Notes: generated by a model not told the origin, from the letters alone. A stretch of 64,000 nucleotides of DNA from Kineosporia rhizophila (GCF_021277265.1 NZ_JAJSOH010000017.1:124001-188000), one strand, 5' to 3'. Positions 52,615 through 62,083 are shown, counted from the first letter of the stretch. A program made the numbers and translations.

Positions 52615-55127
52615 TGCGCGCCCCGCTGAACTGGCTCGCCGAGTACGTCGAGCTGCCTTCCGGCGCAACCGCTCTCGAGGTCGCCGCCGACCTGGTCCGG
52701 GTCGGGCTGGAGGAGGAGGCGGTGCACGGTGGCGACGTCACCGGCCCGCTGGTGGTCGGCCGGGTGCTGGAGTTCACCCCCGAGCCGCAGAAGAACGGCA
52801 AGACGATCCGCTGGTGCCAGGTCGACGTCGGTGAGGGCACCCCGCGCGGGATCGTCTGCGGCGCGGGCAACTTCGTCGAGGGCGACCTGGTCGTGGTGTG
52901 CCTGCCCGGGGCGGTGCTGCCGGGTGGTTTCGCGATCACCGCACGCAAGACGTACGGCCACAAGTCCGACGGAATGATCTGCAGCGCCAAGGAGATCGGC
53001 CTCGGCGAGGACCACGACGGGATCATCCGGCTCACCGAGTGGGGCTTCGACGACGCCGCACCCGGCGACGACGCGATCGCGCTGCTCGGCCTGGCCGAGG
53101 AGACGGTCGAGGTCAACGTCACGCCCGACCGCGGTTACTGCTTCAGCCTGCGCGGGATCGCCCGGGAGTACTCGCACGCCACCGGCGCCCGGTTCACCGA
53201 CCCGGCGCTGGTCGAGGTGCCCGCTGCCTCGGCCGACGGCTTCGCGGTGGAGCTCGACGACCAGGCCCCGATCAACGGTGTGCCCGGCGGCGACCGCTTC
53301 GTGGCGCGGGTCGTGCGGGGCGTCGACGCCACCGCCACCAGCCCGCGCTGGATGCAGAAGCGGCTGGAACAGGCCGGGATGCGCCCGATCTCGCTGGCCG
53401 TCGACGTCACCAACTACGTGATGCTGGCCGTGGGGCACCCGCTGCACGCCTTCGACCTGGACAAGCTGGCCGCGCCGATCGTGGTGCGCCGGGCCGTCGC
53501 GGGCGAGAAGCTCACCACGCTCGACGACGTGGAGCGCACCCTTCACACCGAGGACCTGCTGGTCACCGACTCCCCGCAGGGCCGGGGCTCGCGGGTGCTC
53601 AGCCTGGCCGGGGTGATGGGCGGCGCCAGCAGCGAGGTCTCCGCCGAGACCACGAACCTGCTGGTCGAGGCCGCGCACTGGGACCCGATCACGGTGGCCC
53701 GCACGATGCGCCGGCACAAGCTGAGCACCGAGGCGGGCAAGCGTTACGAGCGCGGGGTCGACACCCGGCTGGCCGACGTGGCCGCCGAGCTCACCGTGCG
53801 CCTGCTCGTGGAGTACGGCGGTGAGAAGGTCGAGATCGGCCCGGTCACCGACGTGGGCGAGGCCGCTCCCGGCGCCACGATCGAGATGCCGGCCGACTTC
53901 CCGGGCCGGATCGTCGGTCTGGACTACACCCGTGAGCAGGTGGTGGAGAACCTCGAGCAGATCGGCTGCGAGGTCTCCGGCGACGACGTGCTCACCGTGC
54001 AGGCCCCGAGCTGGCGTCCCGACCTGCTGGTGCCGGTCGACCTGGCCGAGGAGGTCGCGCGGCTGCGCGGCTACGACCAGATCCCCGCGGTGCTGCCGGT
54101 CGCCCCGGCGGGCCGGGGTCTGACCCACGGCCAGCGGGTGCGCCGCTCGGTCGCCCGGGCGCTGGCCGAGTACGGCGGGGTCGAGGTGCTGACCTACCCG
54201 TTCATCGGTGCGGCCGTGCACGACGCGTTCGGCCTGCCGAAGGACGATGCCCGTCGTACGGCGCTGAAGCTGGCCAACCCGCTGTCCGACGAGCAGCCGT
54301 ACATGCGCACCTCGCTGCTGGCCACGTTGGTCGAGGCGGCCAAGCGCAACGTCGGTCGCGGGTTCACCGATCTGGCGCTCTACGAGATCGGCGCGGTCGT
54401 CCGGCCCACCGGCTCCGAGCCGAAGGCCGGTCACCCGGGGGTCGCCCAGCGTCCTTCCGAGGCCGAGCTGGAGCAGCTGAACGCGGCGATCCCGCACCAG
54501 CCGCTGCGCGCCGCGATCGTCCTGGCCGGTCAGCGCGAGCTGCCGGGCTGGGAAGGCCCGGGCCGCCCGGCCGACTGGTCCGACGCGCTGGAGGCGGCGC
54601 TGCTGGTGGCCCGCACGGTCAACGTGCAGCCCACGGTCACGAAGGACGAGAACCACGCGCCGTGGCACCCGGGTCGCTGCGCGCGGCTGGAGATCGACGG
54701 TCAGCTCTTCGGTCACGCCGGTGAGCTGCACCCGAAGGTGGTAGCGGCGCTGGGGCTGCCGCCGCGCACGGTCGCCGCCGAGGTCGACCTGGACGTGCTG
54801 ATCGCCGCTTCCGGCCAGATCGTCACGGCCCGGCCGATCTCCTCGTTCCCGCTGGCCAAGGAAGACGTGGCGCTGGTGGTCGAGAACGCGGTGCAGGCCC
54901 AGGACGTGCACACCGCCCTGGTCGACGGGGCGGGGGAGCTGCTGGAGTCGGTGCGGCTGTTCGACGTGTACACCGGCACCTCGGTGCCCGAGGGCCACAA
55001 GTCCCTCGCGTTCGCGCTGCGCTTCCGGGCCCCGGACCGCACGCTGACCGCGGAAGAGACTGCGGCAGCTCGCGATGCCGCGGTCGCCCTGGCGGCTGAA
55101 CGCACGGGGGCAGTTCTGCGGGGGTAG
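52614..55127 (+). CDS. pheT: Phenylalanine--tRNA ligase beta subunit
   Basis: 837 residues. Domains in order: an EMAP-like tRNA-binding domain (about 40-150), the B3/B4 editing domain (about 215-370), the B5 domain (about 415-490), a catalytic-like domain and a C-terminal anticodon-binding FDX-ACB domain (about 740-836). ATG 52614 is chosen because GGAGG stands 5 nt upstream and it begins RAPLNWLAEYVELP; the longer frame overlaps pheS. It is followed by a perfect 20-bp-arm terminator. Confidence 0.97.
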   Translation: MRAPLNWLAEYVELPSGATALEVAADLVRVGLEEEAVHGGDVTGPLVVGRVLEFTPEPQKNGKTIRWCQVDVGEGTPRGIVCGAGNFVEGDLVVVCLPGAVLPGGFAITARKTYGHKSDGMICSAKEIGLGEDHDGIIRLTEWGFDDAAPGDDAIALLGLAEETVEVNVTPDRGYCFSLRGIAREYSHATGARFTDPALVEVPAASADGFAVELDDQAPINGVPGGDRFVARVVRGVDATATSPRWMQKRLEQAGMRPISLAVDVTNYVMLAVGHPLHAFDLDKLAAPIVVRRAVAGEKLTTLDDVERTLHTEDLLVTDSPQGRGSRVLSLAGVMGGASSEVSAETTNLLVEAAHWDPITVARTMRRHKLSTEAGKRYERGVDTRLADVAAELTVRLLVEYGGEKVEIGPVTDVGEAAPGATIEMPADFPGRIVGLDYTREQVVENLEQIGCEVSGDDVLTVQAPSWRPDLLVPVDLAEEVARLRGYDQIPAVLPVAPAGRGLTHGQRVRRSVARALAEYGGVEVLTYPFIGAAVHDAFGLPKDDARRTALKLANPLSDEQPYMRTSLLATLVEAAKRNVGRGFTDLALYEIGAVVRPTGSEPKAGHPGVAQRPSEAELEQLNAAIPHQPLRAAIVLAGQRELPGWEGPGRPADWSDALEAALLVARTVNVQPTVTKDENHAPWHPGRCARLEIDGQLFGHAGELHPKVVAALGLPPRTVAAEVDLDVLIAASGQIVTARPISSFPLAKEDVALVVENAVQAQDVHTALVDGAGELLESVRLFDVYTGTSVPEGHKSLAFALRFRAPDRTLTAEETAAARDAAVALAAERTGAVLRG

Positions 55128-55140
55128 ACCCGACCCCGTC

Positions 55141-55185
55141 AATGGTGGACGTCTGTGCGCGACTTGCGCACAGACGTCCACCATT
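55141..55185 (+). terminator. Terminator after pheT
   Basis: 20-bp perfect arms at 55141-55160 and 55166-55185 with loop GACTT, followed by TCGCTTTT. Confidence 0.85.
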
Positions 55186-55259
55186 TCGCTTTTGGTGAAC
55201 TTCCGGTGGCCCTGAACCGTGTGCCCATTGCTCCCGAAACCCACCGAAAAGGACTCACC

Positions 55260-55643
55260 ATGCGTCGTCTTTCGAGCCTGGTCGTTGCTCTCCTGGCTCT
55301 TGCCACCCTCGTTCTGCTTCCGGCGGCGGGCGCTTCGGCCAAGGCCGAGGTGGCCCCGGCCGACACGGTCTCGGCCCAGGCCTGGCAGCACACCCTGTTC
55401 TGCAACCGGGGGGTCGGGATCGAGATCCACCCGTACTTCCTGGACGGCAGCCACATGGGCTGGATCAAGCCCGGTAACTGCGCAGGAGCCAACCTGGATC
55501 TGCACAGGGCCTTCTCGATCGAGGTCGTGCGTCCTCACACCGGGGAGCGCAAGACCTACCGCGGCTTCGTGGTGCGCTGCCACACGGAGTTCACCGTCTC
55601 CGGCACCTACCAGGCCACCCGCACGCCGACACTGTGCGCGTAA
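55260..55643 (+). CDS. Small secreted protein of unknown function, four cysteines
   Basis: 127 residues from ATG 55260, with AAGGA 7 nt upstream. A Sec signal peptide is clear: RR, then a Leu/Val/Ala core (about 5-24), with likely cleavage after ASA near residue 30. The mature part of about 97 residues has four Cys (LFCNRG, GNCAGA, VRCHTE and TLCA), enough for two disulfides, and ends with the last Cys two residues from the C-terminus. No known domain is recognised. It lies alone between the pheST terminator and the arg operon. Confidence 0.75.
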   Translation: MRRLSSLVVALLALATLVLLPAAGASAKAEVAPADTVSAQAWQHTLFCNRGVGIEIHPYFLDGSHMGWIKPGNCAGANLDLHRAFSIEVVRPHTGERKTYRGFVVRCHTEFTVSGTYQATRTPTLCA

Positions 55644-55756
55644 GCAGTTTCCGGTGATGGTGCGGGGCCGCGGGCCTCGCACCATTCCACCGACGTACGA
55701 CTTGACTCCCGGTCAGGATCGTCCACCATTGGTGACCGGGTGGTGGCGCAAAGCAC

Positions 55757-55790
55757 TATGCATACAATTTCGCCGCTGTGTATAGTCATG
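55757..55790 (+). promoter_or_regulatory. argC promoter with possible ARG box
   Basis: TATAGT (55781-55786) stands 8 nt before ATG 55795. Upstream TATGCATA (55757) and TGTATAGTCATG (55779) form imperfectly inverted AT-rich half-sites similar to ArgR boxes of actinobacteria. argR is in the same operon. Confidence 0.45.
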
Positions 55791-55794
55791 CGCT

Positions 55795-56850
55795 ATGGGC
55801 TTCACGGCGGCAGTGGCAGGGGCGAGCGGGTACGCCGGCGGTGAGCTGCTGAGACTGCTCCTGCAGCACCCGCAGATCGAGATCGGGGCGCTCACCGCGG
55901 GCGGCAACGCCGGCTCGCGACTCGGTGAGCACCAGCCGCACCTGCTGCCGCTGGCCGACCGGGTGCTCGGGCCGACCACGGCCGAGCAGCTCAGTGGGCA
56001 CGACCTGGTCTTCCTGGCGCTGCCCCACGGGGCCAGTGCAAAGATCGCCGCCGAGCTCCCGGCCGAGACCGTCGTGGTCGACTGTGGTGCCGACCACCGG
56101 CTGGTGAGTGCCGAGGCGTGGGAGGAGTTCTACGGCGGTGAGCACGCGGGCACCTGGGCCTACGGCCTGCCCGAGCTGCCCCGCCCCGACGGCGAACGTC
56201 AGCGCGAAACCCTGCGGGGCGCGCGCCGGATCGCGGTGCCGGGCTGTTACCCCACGGCCTCCAGTCTGGCCCTCGCCCCCGGCTTCGCGGCTGGTCTGCT
56301 GCAGCCCGACGACGTGGTGGTGGTCGCCGCGAGCGGCACCTCCGGGGCCGGCAGGTCGGCCAAGCCCAACATGATCGGCAGCGAGGTGATGGGCTCGATG
56401 AGCCCCTACGGGGTGGGCGGCGTGCACCGCCACACTCCGGAGATCGAGCAGAACCTCGGCCTGGCCGCCGGAAACCAGGGCGAGCCGGTGCGGGTCTCGT
56501 TCACCCCCACCCTGGCCCCGATGTCCCGGGGCATCCTGGCCACCTGCACCGCCCGGCTGAAGCCCGGGGTGAGCGTCGAGCAGGTGCGCACCGCCTGGGA
56601 AAGCACCTACGCAGACGAGGCTTTCGTCCACGTGCTGCCCGAGGGCCGCTGGCCCCGCACCGCCGACACGCTCGGCGCCAACACCGCCCTGGTCCAGGTG
56701 GCGGTGGACCAGCGGGTCGGCCGGGTGATCGCCGTCAGCGCGATCGACAACCTGGCCAAGGGCACGGCTGGCGGTGCGATCCAGTCCGCCAACCTGGCCC
56801 TGGACCTGCCCGAGACCCTGGGCCTGCCGCTGGTCGGGGTGGCCCCGTGA
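55795..56850 (+). CDS. argC: N-acetyl-gamma-glutamyl-phosphate reductase ArgC
   Basis: 351 residues. NADPH-dependent reduction of N-acetylglutamyl phosphate in arginine synthesis. The nucleotide-binding loop is GASGYAGGELLRLL at residues 9-22, the catalytic Cys is in VPGCYPTASSLAL, and HRHTPEIEQ also fits. ATG 55795 follows the TATAGT box at leaderless distance and no Shine-Dalgarno is seen. It is the first gene of the arginine operon. Confidence 0.97.
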   Translation: MGFTAAVAGASGYAGGELLRLLLQHPQIEIGALTAGGNAGSRLGEHQPHLLPLADRVLGPTTAEQLSGHDLVFLALPHGASAKIAAELPAETVVVDCGADHRLVSAEAWEEFYGGEHAGTWAYGLPELPRPDGERQRETLRGARRIAVPGCYPTASSLALAPGFAAGLLQPDDVVVVAASGTSGAGRSAKPNMIGSEVMGSMSPYGVGGVHRHTPEIEQNLGLAAGNQGEPVRVSFTPTLAPMSRGILATCTARLKPGVSVEQVRTAWESTYADEAFVHVLPEGRWPRTADTLGANTALVQVAVDQRVGRVIAVSAIDNLAKGTAGGAIQSANLALDLPETLGLPLVGVAP

Positions 56851-56866
56851 GCCGGGAGGTGGCCTC

Positions 56867-57256
56867 GTGCATCTGATCCAGTACCGGCAGGCGATGGCCC
56901 TGGTCCGTCTGCCTCCCGAAAGTCCCGATCCCGACTGGGTGCACGGCGGCCCGCTGGTCAGCGTCTCGCGCACGGCCGACGAGATCAGCGTGGTCTGCCC
57001 GACCAGCAGCCTGCCCGAGCCGGTGCCCGGTCCGGTCGAGGGGCCCTTCACCGTCACCCGGGCCGCCGGGGCGCAGGAGTTCTCCCAGATCGGGGTGCTC
57101 CTGCGGATGCTGAAACCGTTGGCCGACGCCGGGATCCCGGTGCTCAACGTGTCCACCTTCGACACCGACTGGGTGCTCGTGCCCGCGGCCCAGTCGGTGG
57201 TCGCCGCCTCGGTCTGGCGCCACGCCGGCTACACCGTCACCGAAAACGCCGAATAG
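56867..57256 (+). CDS. ACT-domain protein, CASTOR-like
   Basis: 129 residues, two ACT-like halves. The pattern EISVVCPTSSLPE, GPFTVTRAA, FSQIGVLLRMLKPLADAGIPVLNVSTFDTDWVLV fits the small bacterial ACT proteins (COG3603-like) related to the arginine sensor CASTOR1. GTG 56867 is chosen because GGGAGGTGG stands 5 nt upstream. It lies 16 bp after argC and 24 bp before argJ. An amino-acid-sensing role, possibly for arginine, is an inference from family and place. There is no catalytic domain. Confidence 0.83.
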   Translation: MHLIQYRQAMALVRLPPESPDPDWVHGGPLVSVSRTADEISVVCPTSSLPEPVPGPVEGPFTVTRAAGAQEFSQIGVLLRMLKPLADAGIPVLNVSTFDTDWVLVPAAQSVVAASVWRHAGYTVTENAE

Positions 57257-57280
57257 CCCTTCCGGAAAGAGGAACAGATC

Positions 57281-58435
57281 ATGAGCGTCACCGCGGCCAA
57301 GGGCTTCCGCGCCGCCGGGGTGGCCGCCGGGCTGAAGAGCACCGGCGCCCCCGACGTGGCCCTGGTAGTCAACGACGGCCCGAACGACGCGGCCGCCGCC
57401 GTGTTCACCAGCAACCGCTGCAAGGCGAACCCGGTGCTGTGGAGCGAGCGGGCGATCGCCGACGGCCGGCTGCGGGCGGTGGTGCTGAACTCGGCCGGGG
57501 CCAACTGCTACACCGGTCCGGAGGGCTTCCAGACCACGCACGCCACCGCCGAGGAGGTGGGCCGCCGCAACGCGGTCGACCCGCTCGACGTGGTGGTCTG
57601 CTCGACCGGCCTGATCGGCCCGCTGCTGGAGCGCGACAAGCTCCTGGCCGGGGTGGCCGCCGCCAGTGCCGAGCTGCGGCCCGAGGGCGGCGCCGACGCG
57701 GCGCTGGCCATCATGACCACCGACACGGTGTCCAAGCAGGCCTCGGTCGTCTCGCCGGAAGGCTGGACGGTGGGCGGGATGGCCAAGGGTGCGGGCATGC
57801 TCGCCCCGGCCCTGGCCACCATGCTCGTGGTGATCACGACCGACGCGCAGGTCGACTCGGCCGGGCTGGACGCCGCGCTGCGGGCCGCCACCGGGGTCAC
57901 CTTCGACCGGCTCGACTCCGACGGCTGCCAGTCCACCAACGACACGGTCGCGCTGCTGTCCTCCGGGGCCTCCGGAATCACGCCCAGCGGCGCCGAGTTC
58001 GCCGCCGCCGTCACCGCCGTCTGCCACGACCTGGCCCAGCAGTTGCTGACCGATGCCGAGGGTGCCGACCACGACATCGCGATCGAGGTGCTCAACGCCG
58101 CCTCGGTCGACGAGGCGGTGGAGGTCGGCCGCTCGGTGGCCCGCAGCAACCTGTTCAAGGCCGCGATCTTCGGCAAGGACCCGAACTGGGGCCGGATCCT
58201 GGCCTCGGTCGGCACCACCACGGCCAAGTTCGACCCGGCCGACCTCGACGTGGCCCTGAACGGGGTCTGGGTCTGCCGTAAGAGCGAGCCGGGCGAGGAC
58301 CCGGCGCAGATCGACCTGAACCCCCGCCAGGTGAGCGTCACCATCGACCTGAAGGCCGGCGACGCCACGGCCACGGTCTGGACCAACGACCTCACCCACG
58401 CGTACGTGCACGAGAACAGCGCGTACTCGTCGTGA
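57281..58435 (+). CDS. argJ: Bifunctional ornithine acetyltransferase/N-acetylglutamate synthase ArgJ
   Basis: 384 residues. It moves the acetyl group from N-acetylornithine to glutamate. The precursor cleaves itself before the Thr in KGAGMLAPALATMLVV near residues 168-183. Other conserved parts are FTSNRCKANPV, NSAGANCYTG and GKDPNWGRILASVG. ATG 57281 has GGAAAGAGG upstream. The last codons overlap argB (GTGA). Confidence 0.97.
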   Translation: MSVTAAKGFRAAGVAAGLKSTGAPDVALVVNDGPNDAAAAVFTSNRCKANPVLWSERAIADGRLRAVVLNSAGANCYTGPEGFQTTHATAEEVGRRNAVDPLDVVVCSTGLIGPLLERDKLLAGVAAASAELRPEGGADAALAIMTTDTVSKQASVVSPEGWTVGGMAKGAGMLAPALATMLVVITTDAQVDSAGLDAALRAATGVTFDRLDSDGCQSTNDTVALLSSGASGITPSGAEFAAAVTAVCHDLAQQLLTDAEGADHDIAIEVLNAASVDEAVEVGRSVARSNLFKAAIFGKDPNWGRILASVGTTTAKFDPADLDVALNGVWVCRKSEPGEDPAQIDLNPRQVSVTIDLKAGDATATVWTNDLTHAYVHENSAYSS

Positions 58436-59343
58436 TCGACCTGGAGAAGCTCAGCGCCGGCCAGAAGGCCGAGGTCCTGGTCGAGGCGCTGCCCTGGCTG
58501 CGGCGGTTCCAGGGCGCCATCGCGGTGATCAAGTACGGCGGCAACGCGATGATCGACGACGATCTCAAGCGCGCCTTCGCCGAGGACGTGGTGTTCCTGC
58601 GCGCGGCCGGGCTGAAGCCGGTGGTGGTGCACGGCGGCGGGCCGCAGATCTCGGCCATGCTCAAGAAGCTCGGCATCCAGAGCGAGTTCCGCGGCGGCCT
58701 GCGGGTGACCACGCCGGAGACCATGGAAGTGGTCCGGATGGTGCTCACCGGTCAGGTCAGCCGCGAGCTGGTCGGGCTGATCAACCAGCACGGGCCGCTG
58801 GCCATCGGCCTGTCCGGTGAGGACGGCGGCCTGTTCCTGGCGGCCAAGCGCGATGCCGTGATCGACGGCGCCCCGGTCGACCTGGGTCTGGTCGGCGACG
58901 TGGTCGAGGTCGACCCGGCGGCGGTGCTCGACCTGGTCGACGCGGGCCGCATCCCGGTGGTCTCCACCGTGGCCCCGGACGACGACGGCCAGGTGCTCAA
59001 CGTGAACGCCGACACCGCCGCGGCGGCGCTCGCGATCGCCCTCCAGGCGCGCAAGTTCGTGGTGCTCACCGACGTCGAGGGCCTGTACGCCGACTGGCCG
59101 GACCGCTCCTCGCTGCTGTCCGAGATCACCGACACCGAGCTCGAGAAGATGCTGCCCGGCCTGCAGTCGGGCATGGTGCCGAAGATGGAGGCCTGCCTGC
59201 GCGCCGTGCGCGGCGGCGTGCCCACCGCCACCGTCATCGACGGCCGTGAGGCGCACAGCCTGCTGCTGGAGGTCTTCACCGCGCAGGGCGTGGGCACCAT
59301 GGTCGTCCCCTCCACCCCGAACCAGAACGGGACCACCGCATGA
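58432..59343 (+). CDS. argB: Acetylglutamate kinase ArgB
   Basis: 303 residues, amino-acid kinase family. Phosphate-binding Gly loops are IKYGGNAM near residue 33-40 and VVHGGGPQIS near 64-73; later AIGLSGEDGG and LTDVEGLYADW are conserved. Catalytic Lys34 fits IKYGG. It is the usual step for arginine feedback inhibition. Start GTG 58432; 4-bp overlaps with argJ and argD. Confidence 0.97.
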   Translation: MIDLEKLSAGQKAEVLVEALPWLRRFQGAIAVIKYGGNAMIDDDLKRAFAEDVVFLRAAGLKPVVVHGGGPQISAMLKKLGIQSEFRGGLRVTTPETMEVVRMVLTGQVSRELVGLINQHGPLAIGLSGEDGGLFLAAKRDAVIDGAPVDLGLVGDVVEVDPAAVLDLVDAGRIPVVSTVAPDDDGQVLNVNADTAAAALAIALQARKFVVLTDVEGLYADWPDRSSLLSEITDTELEKMLPGLQSGMVPKMEACLRAVRGGVPTATVIDGREAHSLLLEVFTAQGVGTMVVPSTPNQNGTTA

Positions 59344-60584
59344 GCGCCGATCTCAGCAACCCGTCCACCAGCCTCGTCGACCTCACCGGCCAGTCCTCGG
59401 CCGCCCTGCTCGAGCGTTACGGCCGTTCGGTGATGGGCGTCTTCGGCACCCCGCAGCGGGTTCTGGTGCGTGGTGAGGGCGCCTACGTGTGGGACGCCGA
59501 CGGCCGGCGCTACCTCGACCTGCTCGGCGGGATCGCGGTGAACGCCCTCGGCCACGCCCACCCGTTCCTGGTCTCGGCCGTCACCGCGCAGCTGGCCACC
59601 CTCGGCCACGTCTCCAACTTCTTCACCCACCCGCTCCAGATCGCCCTGGCCGAGCGCATTCTCGAGCTCGCCGGGGCGCCGGAGGGGTCGGCGGTGTTCT
59701 TCTGCAACTCCGGCACCGAGGCCAACGAGGCGGCGTTCAAGCTCACCCGGCGCACCGGCCGGACCAAGGTCGTCGCCGCCCAGGGCGGATTCCACGGTCG
59801 CTCGATGGGCGCGCTCGCGCTCACGTCCAAGGCGGCCTACCGTGATCCGTTCGCCCCGCTCCCGGGTGACGTGGTGCACGTGCCCTGGGGCGACGTCGAG
59901 GCCCTGGCCGCCGCCGTCGACCAGGACACGGCCGCGGTGGTGCTCGAGCCGATCCAGGGCGAGGCCGGCGTCCGGCTCGCGCCCGAGGGGTATCTGGCCG
60001 CCGCCCGCCGCCTCACCCAGGCGAACGACGCGCTGCTGATCCTCGACGAGGTGCAGACCGGAGTGGGCCGCACCGGCGCCTGGTTCGCCCACCAGCTCGA
60101 GTCCGAGCGGGTCGTCCCGGACGCGATGACCCTGGCCAAGGGCCTGGGGGGCGGCATCCCGGTCGGCGCGATGGTGGTCTACGGGCCGCAGAACGCCCAG
60201 CGGCTGACCCCGGGCCAGCACGGCACCACCTTCGGCGGCAACCCGATCGCCGCCGCGGCCGGCCTGGCCACCCTTCACGTGATCGAGCGGGACGGTCTGC
60301 TGGAGAACGCCACCACCATCGGAAAGCGCCTTTCCGAAGGGCTTTCCGGCCATTCGATGGTCACCGAGGTGCGCGGCCGCGGTCTGCTGCGGGCCGTCCA
60401 GCTCACCCAGCCGGTGGCCGCCGCCGTGGCCAGCCACCTTCTGGAGGCCGGTTTCATCGTGAACGCCGTCGCCCCCGACGCGCTCCGGCTGGCCCCGCCG
60501 CTGATTCTCACCGCCGAGCAGGCGGACTCGTTCATCGCGGCCCTCCCGGCCGCCCTCGACCTTGCGGCGCAGGAGATCTCATGA
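59340..60584 (+). CDS. argD: Acetylornithine aminotransferase ArgD
   Basis: 414 residues, PLP-dependent class III aminotransferase. Motifs: LDLLGGIAVNALGHAHP, CNSGTEANEAAFKLTR, GGFHGRSMGALALTSK, LDEVQTGVGRTG and the Schiff-base Lys in MTLAKGLGGGIPVGAM. ATG 59340 overlaps the argB stop; the stop overlaps argF. Confidence 0.96.
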   Translation: MSADLSNPSTSLVDLTGQSSAALLERYGRSVMGVFGTPQRVLVRGEGAYVWDADGRRYLDLLGGIAVNALGHAHPFLVSAVTAQLATLGHVSNFFTHPLQIALAERILELAGAPEGSAVFFCNSGTEANEAAFKLTRRTGRTKVVAAQGGFHGRSMGALALTSKAAYRDPFAPLPGDVVHVPWGDVEALAAAVDQDTAAVVLEPIQGEAGVRLAPEGYLAAARRLTQANDALLILDEVQTGVGRTGAWFAHQLESERVVPDAMTLAKGLGGGIPVGAMVVYGPQNAQRLTPGQHGTTFGGNPIAAAAGLATLHVIERDGLLENATTIGKRLSEGLSGHSMVTEVRGRGLLRAVQLTQPVAAAVASHLLEAGFIVNAVAPDALRLAPPLILTAEQADSFIAALPAALDLAAQEIS

Positions 60585-61522
60585 GCCCCCGGCACTTCCT
60601 CAAAGACGACGACCTCTCGCCGGACGAGCTGATCGAGGTGCTCGACCTGGCCGACCGGCTCAAGGCCGACCGCGCCGCCGGTGTCCTGGCCACCCGGCCC
60701 CTCGACGGGCCGAAGGCCGTGGCCGTGCTGTTCGACAAGTCCTCCACCCGCACCCGCGTCTCGTTCAGCATCGGCATCGCCGAGCTGGGCGGTTACCCGC
60801 TGATCATCGACTCCGGCAGCAGCCAGCTCGGCCGCGGCGAGCCGATCGAGGACACCGCCCGGGTGCTCACCCGTCAGGCCGCCGCGATCGTCTGGCGCAC
60901 CGGCGACCAGAGCCGGATCGAGGCGATGGCCGCGCACAGCACCGTCCCGGTGGTGAACGCCCTCACCGACCAGTACCACCCCTGCCAGCTGCTGGCCGAC
61001 CTGCAGACCGTGCGCGAGCACAAGGGCAGCCTGACCGGGCTCACGCTGGCCTACTTCGGCGACGGCGCGAACAACATGGCGCACTCTTACCTGCTGGCCG
61101 GCGCCAACGCGGGTATGCACGTGCGGGTCGCCGCCCCCGAGGGCTTCCGGCCCGACCCCGCGGTCGTCGAGCGGGCGTCCGAGCTGGCCGCGAGCACCGG
61201 TGGTTCGGTCGCCGTCACCACTGATGCGGCGGCGGCCGCCGACGGCGCCGACGTGCTCGCCACCGACACCTGGGTGTCGATGGGGCAGGAGTCCGAGAAG
61301 AGCGAGCGGGTCGGTATTTTCACCGACTACTCGGTGGACGAGGCACTGCTGGCCAAGGCTGCGCCGGGGGCGATCGTGCTGCACTGCCTGCCCGCCTACC
61401 GGGGTCTGGAGATCAGCGCGCCGGTGATCGACGGCCCCCAGTCGGTGGTCTGGGACGAGGCCGAGAACCGGCTGCACGCCCAGAAGGCGCTGCTCACCTG
61501 GTTGCTGGAGCGATCGGGATGA
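60581..61522 (+). CDS. argF: Ornithine carbamoyltransferase ArgF
   Basis: 313 residues. The carbamoyl-phosphate site is DKSSTRTRVSF near residues 51-61. NALTDQYHPCQLLADL and the ornithine-binding HCLPAYRGLEIS are present. It converts ornithine to citrulline. 4-bp overlaps on both sides keep it coupled to argD and argR. Confidence 0.97.
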   Translation: MSPRHFLKDDDLSPDELIEVLDLADRLKADRAAGVLATRPLDGPKAVAVLFDKSSTRTRVSFSIGIAELGGYPLIIDSGSSQLGRGEPIEDTARVLTRQAAAIVWRTGDQSRIEAMAAHSTVPVVNALTDQYHPCQLLADLQTVREHKGSLTGLTLAYFGDGANNMAHSYLLAGANAGMHVRVAAPEGFRPDPAVVERASELAASTGGSVAVTTDAAAAADGADVLATDTWVSMGQESEKSERVGIFTDYSVDEALLAKAAPGAIVLHCLPAYRGLEISAPVIDGPQSVVWDEAENRLHAQKALLTWLLERSG

Positions 61523-62043
61523 GTGTGCCCGACCGCAGCCGGACGGCCCACACCAAGGTCGCCCGGCACCGTCGGATCGTCGAGCTGCTGCGCCGCAACC
61601 AGGTGCGCTCGCAGGTCGAGCTGGCCGGGATGCTGGCCGGCGAGGGGGTCGCGGTCACCCAGGCCACGCTCTCGCGCGACCTGGTCGAGCTGAGCGCGGT
61701 CAAGGTCCGTCACCCCGACGGGGGGCTGGTCTACGCGGTGCCCGGAGAGGGCGGCGACCGCACCCCGCAGGCCGGGGTGGAGCAGGAGATGCTGGTCGCC
61801 CGGCTGTCCCGGCTCTGCGAAGAACTGCTGGTCACCGCGGAGGCCTCGGCCAACCTGGTGGTGCTGCACACCCCGCCGGGGGCGGCCCAGTTCCTGGCCT
61901 CGGCGATCGACCACTCGGTCCTGCCCGACGTGCTGGGCACGATCGCCGGCGACGACACCGTCCTCGTGGTCACCCGCGACCCGGTGGGCGGAGACGCGGT
62001 CGCCGACCGTTTCCTCTCGCTGGCCGCCGGTACTTCGAACTAG
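61519..62043 (+). CDS. argR: Arginine repressor ArgR
   Basis: 174 residues. The N-terminal winged HTH contains RHRRIVELLRRNQVRSQVELAGMLAGEGVAVTQATLSRDLVEL. The C-terminal oligomerisation and arginine-binding domain has VVLHTPPGAAQFLASAIDHS and the GTIAGDDTVLVV loop, which carries the conserved DD pair. It should repress the operon at its own argC promoter. Confidence 0.96.
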   Translation: MSVPDRSRTAHTKVARHRRIVELLRRNQVRSQVELAGMLAGEGVAVTQATLSRDLVELSAVKVRHPDGGLVYAVPGEGGDRTPQAGVEQEMLVARLSRLCEELLVTAEASANLVVLHTPPGAAQFLASAIDHSVLPDVLGTIAGDDTVLVVTRDPVGGDAVADRFLSLAAGTSN

Positions 62044-62083
62044 AGACGTACGTGGGCCTCTTTCCGGGCCTGCGTCACCCGTC

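Noticed and set aside
52596..55685. 1029-codon open frame antisense to pheT
   Set aside because: Same kind of shadow; composition biased and no conserved motif.
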